From Demequina sp. NBRC 110057 (lineage in GTDB: Bacteria > Actinomycetota > Actinomycetes > Actinomycetales > Demequinaceae), in assembly GCF_002090175.1 (NCBI RefSeq), contig NZ_BBRN01000004.1:248001-312000 (forward strand): a stretch of 64,000 nt of DNA, read 5' to 3'. The notes under the pieces were generated by a model. It worked only from the letters and a program-made list of their open reading frames with translations. It had not been told where the DNA came from and did no database searches. Both the position numbers and the translations under genes were made by a program. Shown here piece after piece: positions 25,508 through 34,610 of this stretch (its first letter is position 1; each line of letters starts with the position of its first letter).

Positions 25508-26539
25508 CTAGCGGAGCGTCGCCCCAGCGTGTGCGCGGCCGGCGTTGCCGCCCCTGCGTCGCGCCTCGTGCAGCACCGCCCGCGCCGTGCCCGAGTCGAG
25601 GACCAGCTCGGTAATCGTGCTGGCGTGCAGCGCGGCGAGGAGCGCGACGGCCTTCGCCGGGGCCGCGACCACCGCCACACGCCGGGGGATCCGTTGCAGC
25701 TCCAGCGGTGTGGGGCCCGACGCCCGCGTATTGATGGCAATGTCGCGCCAGGAGCCATCGGCGCGCAGGAAGACGGTGCACACGTCGCCCACCACGTCCT
25801 GGGACGCGAGCATGCGGCGGTCGGGCTCGTCGAGGTAGCCCGAGGCGTACACATGCGAGGGCACGGGGGAGTGGATGGCACCGATGCCGAACAGCGCGAG
25901 GTCGGCGGCCCCCTGGCGCGACAGCACCTGCTGCACGGAGCGCTCCTGCCACATCATCTGCCGCGTGCGCGGAAAGTCGAAGAAGGCCGGCACGGGGAAG
26001 GGGATCATCTCGGCGTTGAAGGCCTGCGCAATGGCGCCCATCTGCTCGGCTCCTACGGCGACGCCCGCCATGGTGGGGGTGACGGAGCCGTTGAGCTGGA
26101 CCACGGTGGCCCCGGTGAGGGGGTGGTCGGCGAGGTGGGCGATGATCGCGTCGATGGTGGTGCCCCATGCGACTCCCATCGTCATGCCGTCGCGGAACCA
26201 CTCCGGCAGGACTGACGCGGTGTAGCGCGCCACCTGTGCCAGCCGTTCCGCGTCGGTGACGGGCTCGCGGACCCTCACCACCTGGGAGGGCACCCCGAGC
26301 TCGTCCTCGAGCTCGCGGGATAGGACGTCGACGGTGTCGAGGTCGCGCACCTCGATGCGCACCACGCCTGTCTCGCGGGCCGCCTTGAGGAGCCGGGAGA
26401 CGCTGGACCGGGACTGTCCCAGGCGTCGAGCGACCGCCTCCATCGTGTGATCTTCCAGGTAATACATGGCCGCCGCGGCCCGCATCAGGTCCTCGCGCGT
26501 GCGCATTCCCGAGAGCGCCAAGTCGTCACGACTTCCCAT
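25508..26539 (-). CDS. SorC-family transcriptional regulator, probably of the glycerol genes
   Basis: This 343-residue regulator has an N-terminal winged helix (TMEAVARRLGQSRSSVSRLLKAA, about residues 33-55) and a C-terminal SorC sugar-binding domain related to phosphosugar isomerases (GVAWGTTIDAIIAHL, VVQLNGSVTPT, ALFGIGAIHS). Such proteins respond to phosphorylated sugars or polyols. It is divergent from glpD-glpF-glpK, so glycerol 3-phosphate or dihydroxyacetone phosphate is a plausible effector. Three in-frame starts exist: ATG 26539, GTG 26542 and GTG 26560. The last is eight bases after a TAGCAT box and would be leaderless, adding seven residues. I chose the ATG, but the choice is not firm. 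Confidence 0.85.
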   Translation of the reverse strand: MGSRDDLALSGMRTREDLMRAAAAMYYLEDHTMEAVARRLGQSRSSVSRLLKAARETGVVRIEVRDLDTVDVLSRELEDELGVPSQVVRVREPVTDAERLAQVARYTASVLPEWFRDGMTMGVAWGTTIDAIIAHLADHPLTGATVVQLNGSVTPTMAGVAVGAEQMGAIAQAFNAEMIPFPVPAFFDFPRTRQMMWQERSVQQVLSRQGAADLALFGIGAIHSPVPSHVYASGYLDEPDRRMLASQDVVGDVCTVFLRADGSWRDIAINTRASGPTPLELQRIPRRVAVVAAPAKAVALLAALHASTITELVLDSGTARAVLHEARRRGGNAGRAHAGATLR

Positions 26540-26555
26540 CACCACACCGCCTCGC

Positions 26556-26574
26556 TGCACATATGTGCATGCTA
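26556..26574 (-). promoter_or_regulatory. Candidate SorC promoter and operator
   Basis: The perfect palindrome TGCACATATGTGCA (26556-26569) abuts or overlaps a minus-strand -10 box TAGCAT (26569-26574). A protein bound here would block the SorC gene and could also affect glpD, which starts 58 bases further on. Self-binding by SorC is inferred. Confidence 0.6.
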
Positions 26575-26631
26575 CTTGCCCATTCGTTCACACGCGAGTG
26601 AGATGTGCGGAAAGAAGGAGGCACTGACGCC

Positions 26632-28386
26632 ATGAGAAGCATGCTCACCCCGGAGAGCAGAACCGCGGCACTGGCCGCGATGAGCGGAGACGAGCCGCTG
26701 GATGTCCTCGTCATCGGCGGCGGCGTGACCGGCGCGGGAGTCGCGCTCGACGCCGTGACCCGCGGCCTGCGCACCGGCATCGTCGAGGCCCAGGACTGGG
26801 CCTCCGGTACCTCGTCGCGCTCGTCGAAGCTGGTCCACGGCGGCCTGCGCTACCTGCAGATGCTCGACTTCCGCCTGGTGCACGAGGCCCTGACGGAGCG
26901 CGACCTGCTCGTCACCGAGCTCGCACCCCACCTCGTCAAGCCCGTCTCTTTCCTCTACCCGCTCGAGAACCGGGTGTGGGAGCGCGCCTACGTGGGCGCA
27001 GGCGTCGCCCTGTACGACACGCTCGCCTCGGTCAACGGCCGTCGCCGCCGCGCGATGCCGATCCACCGTCACCTCACCCGTCACGGCATGGCCAAGAAGT
27101 TCCCCGACCTGCGTCACGACGCGGCGATCGGCGCCATTCGCTACTGGGACGCCGCCGTCGACGACGCGCGCCTGGTCCTCACCCTCGTCCGCACCGCCGC
27201 GCAGTACGGCGCGATGGTTGCCAACCGCACCCAGGTCGTCGAGCTCACGCACGGAGAGTCCGGTGCCGTCAACGGCGCGGTGGTGGAGGACCTCGAGTCC
27301 GGCCAGCGCCACACCATTCGTGCCCGCCACGTCATCAATGCCACCGGAGTGTGGACGGAGGACACCGAGGCCCTCGCCCAGGGCGAGGGTGGCCTGCAGG
27401 TGCTCGCCTCGAAGGGCGTCCACCTGGTGGTGCCGCGCGAGAAGATCCGCGGCGACGTGGGCCTCATCCTGCAGACCGAGAAGTCGGTGCTGTTCGTCAT
27501 CCCGTGGTCGCGGTACTGGATCATCGGCACCACGGACACGCCGTACGAGTTCGACCCCACGCACCCCGTCGCGACCAGCGAGGACATCGACTACATCCTC
27601 GCCCACGCCAACGACGTCCTGGCGGACCCGCTGACGCGCGACGACATCATCGGCACCTACGCCGGACTGCGCCCCCTGTTGCAGCCGGGCACCAAGGAGG
27701 GCACCAGCTCCTCCAAGGTCTCGCGCGAGCACACCGTGGCGTCCCCGGCGCCCGGCCTCACGGTCGTGGCGGGAGGCAAGCTCACCACCTACCGCGTGAT
27801 GGCCAAGGACGCCGTGGACTTCGCCATCGGCCCCCGCGCCAAGGGTCTGCCGTCGATCACCGACCGCATCCCGCTGTGGGGTGCCGAGGGCCTGAAGGCG
27901 GTCCGCCGCCAGGCTCGCGCCCTCGCGCAGCGCCACGGCTGGGACAAGCCGATGGTCGAGCACCTGCTCCACCGTTACGGTGCCGGCATCTACGACCTCA
28001 TCGAGGCCGTGGAGGCCGACCCGAGCCTCGCGCGTCCGCTCGAGCACGCGCCCGCCTACCTGCGCGCCGAGATTCACTTCGCCGCGACGCACGAACAGGT
28101 GCTGCACCTCGAGGACGTGATGATGCACCGCACGCGCCTGGTCTACGAGGTGGCCGATGCGGGTGTCGCCGCCGCGGACGAGATCGCCGCGATCATCGCC
28201 GACGTCCAGGGCTGGGACGACGCCCGGGTCGCCGAGGAGGTCGCCTCCTACCGTGCCCGCGTCGAGGCCGATGCCGACGCCGCGCGCCAGGCCGACGACG
28301 AGGCCGCCAACCGCGCCCGCGCGGTCGCCGCCGATATCGCCCCGATGCGGCCGCTGCACCCCGCGGAGGAGACGGCCGTCCCCTAG
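26632..28386 (+). CDS. glpD: Glycerol-3-phosphate dehydrogenase (FAD-dependent)
   Basis: This 584-residue membrane-associated flavoprotein oxidises glycerol 3-phosphate to dihydroxyacetone phosphate and passes electrons to quinone. The FAD-binding motif is VLVIGGGVTGAGVALDAVTR near the N-terminus. SSRSSKLVHGGLRYLQ and AGLRPLLQPGT are family blocks, and a C-terminal DAO_C domain occupies about residues 400-530. A charged Ala/Asp/Arg tail follows. The start ATG at 26632 has the ribosome site AGAAGGAGG about ten bases upstream. It heads the glycerol locus, with glpF 130 bases downstream and glpK after that. Confidence 0.93.
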   Translation: MRSMLTPESRTAALAAMSGDEPLDVLVIGGGVTGAGVALDAVTRGLRTGIVEAQDWASGTSSRSSKLVHGGLRYLQMLDFRLVHEALTERDLLVTELAPHLVKPVSFLYPLENRVWERAYVGAGVALYDTLASVNGRRRRAMPIHRHLTRHGMAKKFPDLRHDAAIGAIRYWDAAVDDARLVLTLVRTAAQYGAMVANRTQVVELTHGESGAVNGAVVEDLESGQRHTIRARHVINATGVWTEDTEALAQGEGGLQVLASKGVHLVVPREKIRGDVGLILQTEKSVLFVIPWSRYWIIGTTDTPYEFDPTHPVATSEDIDYILAHANDVLADPLTRDDIIGTYAGLRPLLQPGTKEGTSSSKVSREHTVASPAPGLTVVAGGKLTTYRVMAKDAVDFAIGPRAKGLPSITDRIPLWGAEGLKAVRRQARALAQRHGWDKPMVEHLLHRYGAGIYDLIEAVEADPSLARPLEHAPAYLRAEIHFAATHEQVLHLEDVMMHRTRLVYEVADAGVAAADEIAAIIADVQGWDDARVAEEVASYRARVEADADAARQADDEAANRARAVAADIAPMRPLHPAEETAVP

Positions 28387-28516
28387 CCGTCACAGCATCG
28401 GCCGGCCGCACCCGCGGCCCGCCGATCCCCTCACACGTGCCGCCCCGATCCCCGGGGGGCTCCCAGGCGCTACCCCGTGCGCCGCCGTCACAACGACGTG
28501 ATCGAAAGGAATGCCC

Positions 28517-29239
28517 GTGTCCGATATTTTCCTCCCAGAGCTTCTGGGTACGGCGATGCTCCTCCTCCTGGGAGGTGGTGTGGTCGCCAACGTGTTGCTG
28601 ACGAAGTCGAAGGGCTTCGACGGCGGATGGCTGCTGATCAACTTCGGTTGGGGCCTCGGTGTCTTTTCCGGTGTCTATGTCGCCTTCTCCACGGGTGCCC
28701 ACCTGAACCCCGCCGTCACCTTCGGCATCTGGGCGTCCGGCGCTGAAGAGTTCGCGCCCGGCATCGCCGTCAACGCCGCGAACTTCGCCACCTACCTTGC
28801 CGCGCAGGTCGCCGGTGCCTTCATCGGTGCGGTGCTGGTGTACCTCGTGTACAAGAAGCACTTCGACGAGACCGAGGACGCCGGGCTCAAGCTCGCCGTG
28901 TTCTCGACCGGCCCCGAGATCCGCTCCTACGGGTGGAACGTCCTGACCGAGGTCGTCGCGACCTTCGTGCTGGTCTTCGTGGTGCTGAGCTTCGGCAACT
29001 CTCCCGTCGATCTTGGCCCGCTCGCCGTGGCCCTGCTGGTGGTCGGCATCGGCGCGAGCCTCGGTGGTCCCACCGGCTACGCCATCAACCCCGCCCGTGA
29101 CCTCGGCCCCCGCATCGCCCACGCCCTCCTTCCCATCAAGGGCAAGGGCACCTCCGACTGGGCGTACTCGTGGGTGCCGATCGTCGGCCCCATCCTCGGT
29201 GGCGTCGCCGCCGGCCTCCTCGCCGCGGCCGTCTACTAA
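28517..29239 (+). CDS. glpF: Glycerol uptake facilitator (aquaglyceroporin)
   Basis: This 240-residue six-helix channel of the MIP family lets glycerol enter by diffusion. Both NPA boxes are present ([10 protein letters not shown] at residues 64-66, and [11 protein letters not shown] in the second half), the latter with the Asp-Leu-Gly pattern typical of glycerol channels. GTG at 28517 is preferred because AAAGGA (28505-28510) is six bases away. The ATG at 28511 directly abuts that ribosome site and is unlikely to be used. Glycerol trapped by GlpK downstream would feed GlpD. Confidence 0.92.
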   Translation: MSDIFLPELLGTAMLLLLGGGVVANVLLTKSKGFDGGWLLINFGWGLGVFSGVYVAFSTGAHLNPAVTFGIWASGAEEFAPGIAVNAANFATYLAAQVAGAFIGAVLVYLVYKKHFDETEDAGLKLAVFSTGPEIRSYGWNVLTEVVATFVLVFVVLSFGNSPVDLGPLAVALLVVGIGASLGGPTGYAINPARDLGPRIAHALLPIKGKGTSDWAYSWVPIVGPILGGVAAGLLAAAVY

Positions 29240-29306
29240 ACCCGCGTCTGACATCCTCAAGGCAGTAGCCCTGCCGTCCCCGCACAATGAAGTGAAAGGC
29301 ACCACC

Positions 29307-30821
29307 ATGAACGACTTCGTCCTCGCCATCGATCAGGGCACCACCAGCTCCCGCGCCATCGTCTTTGACGCGAAGGGCACCATCGTCTCCACCGGCCAGA
29401 AGGAGCACGAGCAGGTCTTCCCCAAGGCCGGTTGGGTGGAGCACGACCCGCACGAGATCTGGACCAACGTCCGCGAGGTCGTGGGTCAGGCCCTCACCAA
29501 GGCCGACCTCACGCACGAGAACATCAAGGCCGTCGGCATCACCAACCAGCGCGAGACCGCGGTGGTGTGGGACAAGACCACCGGCAAGGCCGTCTACAAC
29601 GCCATCGTGTGGCAGGACACCCGCACCCAGAAGATCATCGACAGGCTCGCCGGTGACGAGGGCGCGGACAAGTACAAGGACACCGTCGGCCTGCCGCTCG
29701 CGACCTACTTCGCCGGACCCAAGGTGGTTTGGGTGCTGGAGAACGTCGACGGCGCGCGGGAGAAGGCCGAGGCAGGCGACCTGCTGATGGGCACCATCGA
29801 CACGTGGGTGCTGTGGAACATGACGGGAGGCAAGGACGGCGGCGTCCACGTCACCGACGTCACCAACGCCTCGCGCACCATGCTCATGGACCTCGACACG
29901 CTTCAGTGGGACGAGTCCATCGCGAAGGACATGGGCATCCCGCTGTCGATGCTTCCCGAGATCCGCTCCTCCGCCGAGGTCTACGGCGAGGGCCGCCGCG
30001 GTGGCCTGCTTCCCGGCGTGCCGATCGCGGGCATCCTGGGCGACCAGCAGGCCGCGACGTTCGGCCAGGCGTGCTTCGAGGTCGGCATGGCCAAGAACAC
30101 GTACGGCACCGGCAACTTCATGCTGATGAACACCGGCACCGAGAAGGTCCCGTCCAAGAACGGCCTGCTCACCACCGTCGCCTACAAGATTGGCGACGCG
30201 GCACCCGTGTACGCGCTGGAGGGCTCCATCGCCGTGACCGGGTCCCTGGTGCAGTGGCTGCGCGACAACCTTGGCCTCATCAAGGACGCTCCGGACATCG
30301 AGAAGCTCGCCGCGACCGTCGAGGACAACGGCGGCGCCTACTTCGTTCCCGCCTTCTCGGGGCTGTTCGCCCCGCACTGGCGCTCCGATGCCCGCGGCGC
30401 CCTGGTGGGCCTCACCCGCTACGTGAAGGCCGGGCACATCGCCCGTGCCGTGCTGGAGGCCACCGCCTTCCAGACGGCGGAGGTGCTGGACGCCATGAAG
30501 GCTGACTCGGGCGTCGAGCTGTCCGAGCTCAAGGTGGACGGCGGCATGGTGGCCAACGAGGTCCTCATGCAGTTCCAGGCGGACCTGCTGGACGTCGACG
30601 TGGTGCGGCCCCAGGTGGCGGAGACCACGGCGCTCGGCGCCGCCTACGCCGCGGGCATTGCTGTGGGCTACTGGTCGGGAGAGCAGGACGTGATCGACAA
30701 CTGGGCCGAGGACAAGCGCTGGACCCCCTCCATGGATGCCGACGAGCGCGGCCGCCTCATGCGCAACTGGAAGAAGGCGGTCACCAAGACCCTCGACTGG
30801 GTCGACGACGACGTGGACTGA
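29307..30821 (+). CDS. glpK: Glycerol kinase
   Basis: This 504-residue FGGY-family kinase phosphorylates glycerol with ATP to glycerol 3-phosphate. The N-terminal phosphate-binding loop is [19 protein letters not shown]. Other family blocks are [29 protein letters not shown], the adenosine-binding [14 protein letters not shown] region ([17 protein letters not shown]) and [20 protein letters not shown]. It starts at ATG 29307 after GTGAAAGG. It ends shortly before a strong hairpin that should end the glp transcript. Confidence 0.96.
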   Translation: MNDFVLAIDQGTTSSRAIVFDAKGTIVSTGQKEHEQVFPKAGWVEHDPHEIWTNVREVVGQALTKADLTHENIKAVGITNQRETAVVWDKTTGKAVYNAIVWQDTRTQKIIDRLAGDEGADKYKDTVGLPLATYFAGPKVVWVLENVDGAREKAEAGDLLMGTIDTWVLWNMTGGKDGGVHVTDVTNASRTMLMDLDTLQWDESIAKDMGIPLSMLPEIRSSAEVYGEGRRGGLLPGVPIAGILGDQQAATFGQACFEVGMAKNTYGTGNFMLMNTGTEKVPSKNGLLTTVAYKIGDAAPVYALEGSIAVTGSLVQWLRDNLGLIKDAPDIEKLAATVEDNGGAYFVPAFSGLFAPHWRSDARGALVGLTRYVKAGHIARAVLEATAFQTAEVLDAMKADSGVELSELKVDGGMVANEVLMQFQADLLDVDVVRPQVAETTALGAAYAAGIAVGYWSGEQDVIDNWAEDKRWTPSMDADERGRLMRNWKKAVTKTLDWVDDDVD

Positions 30822-30836
30822 TCCCCGTCACCCCGT

Positions 30837-30881
30837 ACGGCCGATGCCGTGGTCGCCTCACGCGGCCACGGCATCGGCCGT
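30837..30881. terminator. Hairpin between convergent glpK and the MFS gene, built from the GGCCGATGC motif
   Basis: Perfect 16-base arms (ACGGCCGATGCCGTGG and CCACGGCATCGGCCGT) enclose a 13-base loop. Each arm contains one copy of the dispersed 9-mer in opposite orientation. It is likely a two-way terminator, though the T tract is weak. Confidence 0.7.
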
Positions 30882-30893
30882 AATGAGGGTGGC

Positions 30894-32087
30894 TCAGGTG
30901 CCGCGGCGCTCGCGGCCCACGGGGAAGGCGACGCAGAACTGCGCGGTCGCCAGCGCGAGCACCAGCAGGAGCGAGGCGTGCCAGGCGCCGGTGGCCTGAG
31001 CGAGCCATCCGGCCGTCACGGGTCCCGCGGCGGCGAGCAGGTAGCCGAGCGACTGGGCCATGCCGGACAGCCGGGCCGCCTCTCCCGCGGTCCTTCCGCG
31101 CAGGCCAAACAGCGACAGGGCGATGACGAGCGACGCGCCGGAGCCCGCGCCCGCGAACACTACCCACAGGCCGCTCAGCGTGGGAGCGAGCAGCAGCCCG
31201 GCGACGCCGATGATCGTCGGCACTCCCGCGACCGCGGCGGCGAGCACCTGGGTGTCGGCGCGCATGAGGCGGGGGATGGCGAGCCCGGACAGCACGCCCA
31301 CCAGCTGGAACAGGAACAGGTGCACTCCCGCCTGCGAGGCGCTCACGCCCTCGGAGGCGTCGATGGTGGGAAGCCAGTTGACCAGGATGTAGAACGTCGT
31401 GGACTGCAGGCCCATGTAGGCGGTGACCAGCCACGCCGTGGGCTGGTGCCACACGCTCTCGGTGGGCTCGACAGCCGTCGACGGGGCTGCCGGCATGCGG
31501 TGGCTGTGGCGCACCCGAGGGATCCAGATGAGCGCCACGAGGATGGCGGGGATGGCCCAGAAGGCGAGTGAGCCGCGCCAGCCGTCGGTACCGGCGAGGG
31601 GCACGGCGATGGCCGATGCGAGAGCCGCGCCGACGGTCATGCTCGCCGAGTAGATGCTGGTCGCCCGCGAGACGTGCCCGGCGTAGTCGCGCTTGACCAG
31701 CGCCGGGACCAGCACGTTGCCGACCGCGATCGCGCACCCGAGCACCGCGGTGCCGATCCACAGGCCCGCCCCGCCCACGAACGAGCGCATGGCGATGCCG
31801 CCGGCCAGGACCGCGAGCGCGACGAGGACGGTGGGCTCCATTCCCCAGCGCCGCGCGGGGAGGTGGACCAGGGGAGAGACTGCCGCGAACGCCAGCAGCG
31901 GCAGCGCGGTCAGCAGGCCCTGCGCTCCCTCGCCCAGCCCCAGGTCGTCGCCCAGCTGCGGCAGCAGCGGGCCCACGGACGTGAGCGCGGGGCGCAGGTT
32001 GAGCGCCACCAGGAAGATCAGCGCCGTCATGACCGATGCCGTCGTGAGGCCCGCACGGGGCGCTCGGCGAGCGGGGGCATCGGGCAT
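30894..32087 (-). CDS. Major facilitator superfamily transporter (CynX/NimT type)
   Basis: This 397-residue protein has about twelve hydrophobic helices in two halves separated by a polar loop at about residue 195-215. The signature TALIFLVALNLRPALTSVGPLLPQL of the CynX/NimT (cyanate or nitroimidazole resistance-type) branch opens the protein. The substrate is unknown and could be a small anion or a drug. The start ATG at 32087 has GGAAGGA seven bases upstream. It is convergent with glpK and divergent from the ABC ATPase gene. Confidence 0.85.
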   Translation of the reverse strand: MPDAPARRAPRAGLTTASVMTALIFLVALNLRPALTSVGPLLPQLGDDLGLGEGAQGLLTALPLLAFAAVSPLVHLPARRWGMEPTVLVALAVLAGGIAMRSFVGGAGLWIGTAVLGCAIAVGNVLVPALVKRDYAGHVSRATSIYSASMTVGAALASAIAVPLAGTDGWRGSLAFWAIPAILVALIWIPRVRHSHRMPAAPSTAVEPTESVWHQPTAWLVTAYMGLQSTTFYILVNWLPTIDASEGVSASQAGVHLFLFQLVGVLSGLAIPRLMRADTQVLAAAVAGVPTIIGVAGLLLAPTLSGLWVVFAGAGSGASLVIALSLFGLRGRTAGEAARLSGMAQSLGYLLAAAGPVTAGWLAQATGAWHASLLLVLALATAQFCVAFPVGRERRGT

Positions 32088-32165
32088 GGGTGGTCCTTCC
32101 GTCAGGGGGTGGGGCACGCGCGAGGCGAGCTCCTCACCGTACCGCCGCGCGATAGGTTGACCGAC

Positions 32166-32999
32166 GTGCCCGCCGAACCCGCCATCGTCCTCGCGCTCGC
32201 GGACGTCACGTACCGACGCGGCGCCACCGAGATCCTGCACGGCGTCGACCTCACGGTGCGCGCGGGCGAGCACTGGGCGCTGCTAGGCCCCAACGGCGCC
32301 GGTAAGTCGACCATCCTCGGCTTCTGCGGCGCCGAGACCCACCCGACCAGCGGTACCGTCGAGGTCCTCGGCAAGCGCCTGGGCCGCGTCGAACTGCAGG
32401 CGCTGCGCAGGCGCATCGGCCACGTGGACCCGCGCCATCGGCTCACCTCGGCACTGACGGTGACGGACGTGGTCCTCACCGGGCTGACGGGGACCATCGA
32501 GCGGCCGATGCGGTGGTCACCCTCGCCGGCACAGGTCGCCAGGGCGCGGGAGCTGGTGGAGTTGCTGGGCCTGGCAGGGCACGAGGACTCCCGCTGGCCC
32601 ACGCTGTCGCAGGGCGAGCGGGGGAGGGCACTCATCGCCCGCGCCCTCATCTCCGAGCCCGACCTCCTGCTGCTCGACGAGCCCACGACGGGGCTCGATG
32701 TCGCGGCGCGCGAGCAGCTGCTCGACACGCTCGACCTGCTGTCGGAGACGCATCCGGGCCTCGCCAGCGTCCTCGTCACCCACCACCTCGAGGAGCTGCC
32801 CGCCAGCACCAGTCACGCACTGCTGCTGCGCGACGGCGCCGTCGTGGCCGCCGGAGACGTGGGGCGGGTCCTCACGACCGACCGTGTCAGCGCGTGCTTC
32901 GCGCACCCCATCGAGGTGGGCCACGCGGACGGACGCTGGTCCGCCAGGACCCACCGCGTGAGCCCCACGTCCCGGGTGGGCGAGCCCGGGCGCCCGTAG
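32166..32999 (+). CDS. ABC transporter ATP-binding protein without adjacent permease
   Basis: This 277-residue ATPase domain protein has Walker A LLGPNGAGKST, the signature TLSQGERGRALIARAL, Walker B LLLLDEPTTGLD and the H-loop VTHHLEELP. It resembles the YlmA/ModF-like group of stand-alone ATPases. No permease gene is adjacent, so its partner and substrate are unknown. The GTG start is seven bases after TAGGTT (32153-32158), a leaderless start. Its neighbours on either side are unrelated. Confidence 0.86.
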   Translation: MPAEPAIVLALADVTYRRGATEILHGVDLTVRAGEHWALLGPNGAGKSTILGFCGAETHPTSGTVEVLGKRLGRVELQALRRRIGHVDPRHRLTSALTVTDVVLTGLTGTIERPMRWSPSPAQVARARELVELLGLAGHEDSRWPTLSQGERGRALIARALISEPDLLLLDEPTTGLDVAAREQLLDTLDLLSETHPGLASVLVTHHLEELPASTSHALLLRDGAVVAAGDVGRVLTTDRVSACFAHPIEVGHADGRWSARTHRVSPTSRVGEPGRP

Positions 33000-33053
33000 G
33001 CTCGAACCTCAGCGCTCGACACGTCCCCTTCGCCCACGAGCCCAGGAGGACTC

Positions 33054-33791
33054 ATGCCCGCCCACCCCGCCTCAGCTTCCGCGCCGCGCCGCCGCGCCCC
33101 CATCCTGATCGCGCTCGGAGCGATCGTCGCCGTCATCCTCGGCGTCGGCATCTACGCGTTCGCGTCCACCGCCGACAGCGCCGTGCCCGAGGCCCAGGCG
33201 AGCACCCTTCCCGAGGGCGTCGACGCCGACGGCGGCATCACCCTGGGAGTCGACGGCGCGGTGGGGACCGAGGCCGCCACCGACGTGCCAACCGTCGAGC
33301 TGTACTTCGACTTTGCCTGCTCGCACTGCGCGACCTTCGAAGAGGAGGTGGTGCCCGAGCTCGAGGAACTGCTCTCCGCTGGCGAGATCGCCATCGTCCA
33401 GCACCCCGTCGCGATCCTCGACGGCTACTTCGAGAGCGCCTACTCGTCGCGCGCCGCGGCCGCCGCCATGGCCGTCGCCGAGAGCGACCCGCAGGCCTAC
33501 ACCGCCTTCGTTGCCGCGCTGATGGCCGCGCAGTCCGACATGGGTTCGGACGGGTTCACCGACGCGCAGATCGCCGACATCGCGGCCGATGCCGGGGTGT
33601 CGCAGGAGGGGCAGACCGCCATCGAGGGCACCGACTACGAAGACATCGCCGTCGCCGCGACCGAGGCTGCGGTGAGCGATGGGCTCACGGGGACGCCGTC
33701 CGTCGCGATCGACGGCGAGTTCCTCGACTACAACGAGATCAACTACATGGAGCCGGGAGTCCTCGTCGACTACCTCGCCACGCTCGGCTAG
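33054..33791 (+). CDS. Membrane-anchored DsbA-like thiol-disulfide oxidoreductase
   Basis: This 245-residue protein has a single N-terminal membrane helix (about 16-37), a low-complexity linker and an extracytoplasmic thioredoxin-fold domain of the DsbA/Thioredoxin_4 group. The active site is C89-S-H-C92 in YFDFACSHCATFE. The cis-Pro region is seen as GLTGTPSVAIDGEFLDY. It probably forms or isomerises disulfides in exported proteins. The start ATG follows AGGAGG about seven bases upstream. No partner (VKOR or DsbB) is in the window. Confidence 0.88.
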   Translation: MPAHPASASAPRRRAPILIALGAIVAVILGVGIYAFASTADSAVPEAQASTLPEGVDADGGITLGVDGAVGTEAATDVPTVELYFDFACSHCATFEEEVVPELEELLSAGEIAIVQHPVAILDGYFESAYSSRAAAAAMAVAESDPQAYTAFVAALMAAQSDMGSDGFTDAQIADIAADAGVSQEGQTAIEGTDYEDIAVAATEAAVSDGLTGTPSVAIDGEFLDYNEINYMEPGVLVDYLATLG

Positions 33792-33835
33792 CCGCTGCGC
33801 GGGCGCGTGTCGGTGGCGAGCCCTACGGTGTGGTC

Positions 33836-34525
33836 ATGGGACCACCACGGTGCGGTGTGTGCGGGGCCGGCGTGGGCGAGCGCGGGGCGCTCGTCGAGTT
33901 TGTGCCGCGCGAGGAGGATCTCGAGTGGCATGAGCGCGCCGCGCGCGGGCGCGACGGCGGCCATCCGCCCGATGCGCTGTGGCTGTGCGAACGCCACGCC
34001 GGGTGCGGCTGGATGCTTGCGCGGCGCCTCGACGCCCGTCGCGGCCTCGACCTGCTGCGCACTGCCGACGAGGGCATCGACGTGAGCGGGCAGGTTCCAC
34101 CCGAACTGGCTGTCGACGACTGGGAACGGATTCTCCGGCGCGCGCTTCCCGACTTCGCTATGGAGCTCGGCGGCGAGGACCTCGAGGTCGAGGAGGACGA
34201 GCAGAGCTACTACGCGGAGGACGGCGAGATTCCGCCGGGGGCGGCGCACGGAGCCGACGCCTACACGTGGACGGTGGCAGGGGCACGCGGCGAGGCGTGG
34301 GTCACGAGGGCCACGCTGTACTGGCGTGGCGGGGGAGTGGCGCGCACCGATATTCATGTGGGCTCATCCTCGCGGGAGCCGTCGGGGTGGACGGTGTGGG
34401 TGGAGCCGGACGCGGGGGCGACGCGGTTCACGTCCGCGCACGTGACCATGTCGGGGGACCCGTCGCCGCTCATGGTCGAGCTCCTCGAGCGTTACGGGCT
34501 GGAGCCCGCGCGGGTGCGCCGGTGA
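33836..34525 (+). CDS. Protein of unknown function with N-terminal Cys/His zinc-ribbon-like motif
   Basis: This 229-residue protein is not recognised as a named family. The N-terminus has CGVCGAG (about residues 6-9) and LWLCERHAGCGW (about 48-55), which together could hold a zinc ion, as in HNH-like or zinc-ribbon proteins. Then comes an acidic middle (EDLEVEEDEQSYYAEDGE) and a C-terminal domain with alternating strands and many Trp and Thr residues. No signal peptide or membrane helix is seen. The ATG lies six bases after TACGGT (33824-33829), a leaderless start. It precedes the SPFH cluster by 85 bases but has its own spacing and may be unrelated. Confidence 0.72.
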   Translation: MGPPRCGVCGAGVGERGALVEFVPREEDLEWHERAARGRDGGHPPDALWLCERHAGCGWMLARRLDARRGLDLLRTADEGIDVSGQVPPELAVDDWERILRRALPDFAMELGGEDLEVEEDEQSYYAEDGEIPPGAAHGADAYTWTVAGARGEAWVTRATLYWRGGGVARTDIHVGSSSREPSGWTVWVEPDAGATRFTSAHVTMSGDPSPLMVELLERYGLEPARVRR

Positions 34526-34551
34526 CGAGTCGGCGAACGCGCCGCGCCGCC

Positions 34552-34581
34552 CTATCGCGCGCGGCCCGCCCGCGATAGCCT
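34552..34581 (+). promoter_or_regulatory. Promoter with inverted repeat before the SPFH gene
   Basis: The arms CTATCGCG (34552-34559) and CGCGATAG (34571-34578) are separated by 11 bases. The right arm runs into a -10-like TAGCCT (34576-34581). The arrangement fits a regulator binding over the promoter of the SPFH / zinc-ribbon cluster. Confidence 0.5.
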
Positions 34582-34610
34582 GGCGCGACACGACGCAAGG
34601 AGGGGTACGC

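Noticed and set aside
28511..28516. ATG at 28511 as glpF start
   Set aside because: It directly abuts the ribosome site AAAGGA, whereas GTG 28517 has normal spacing.
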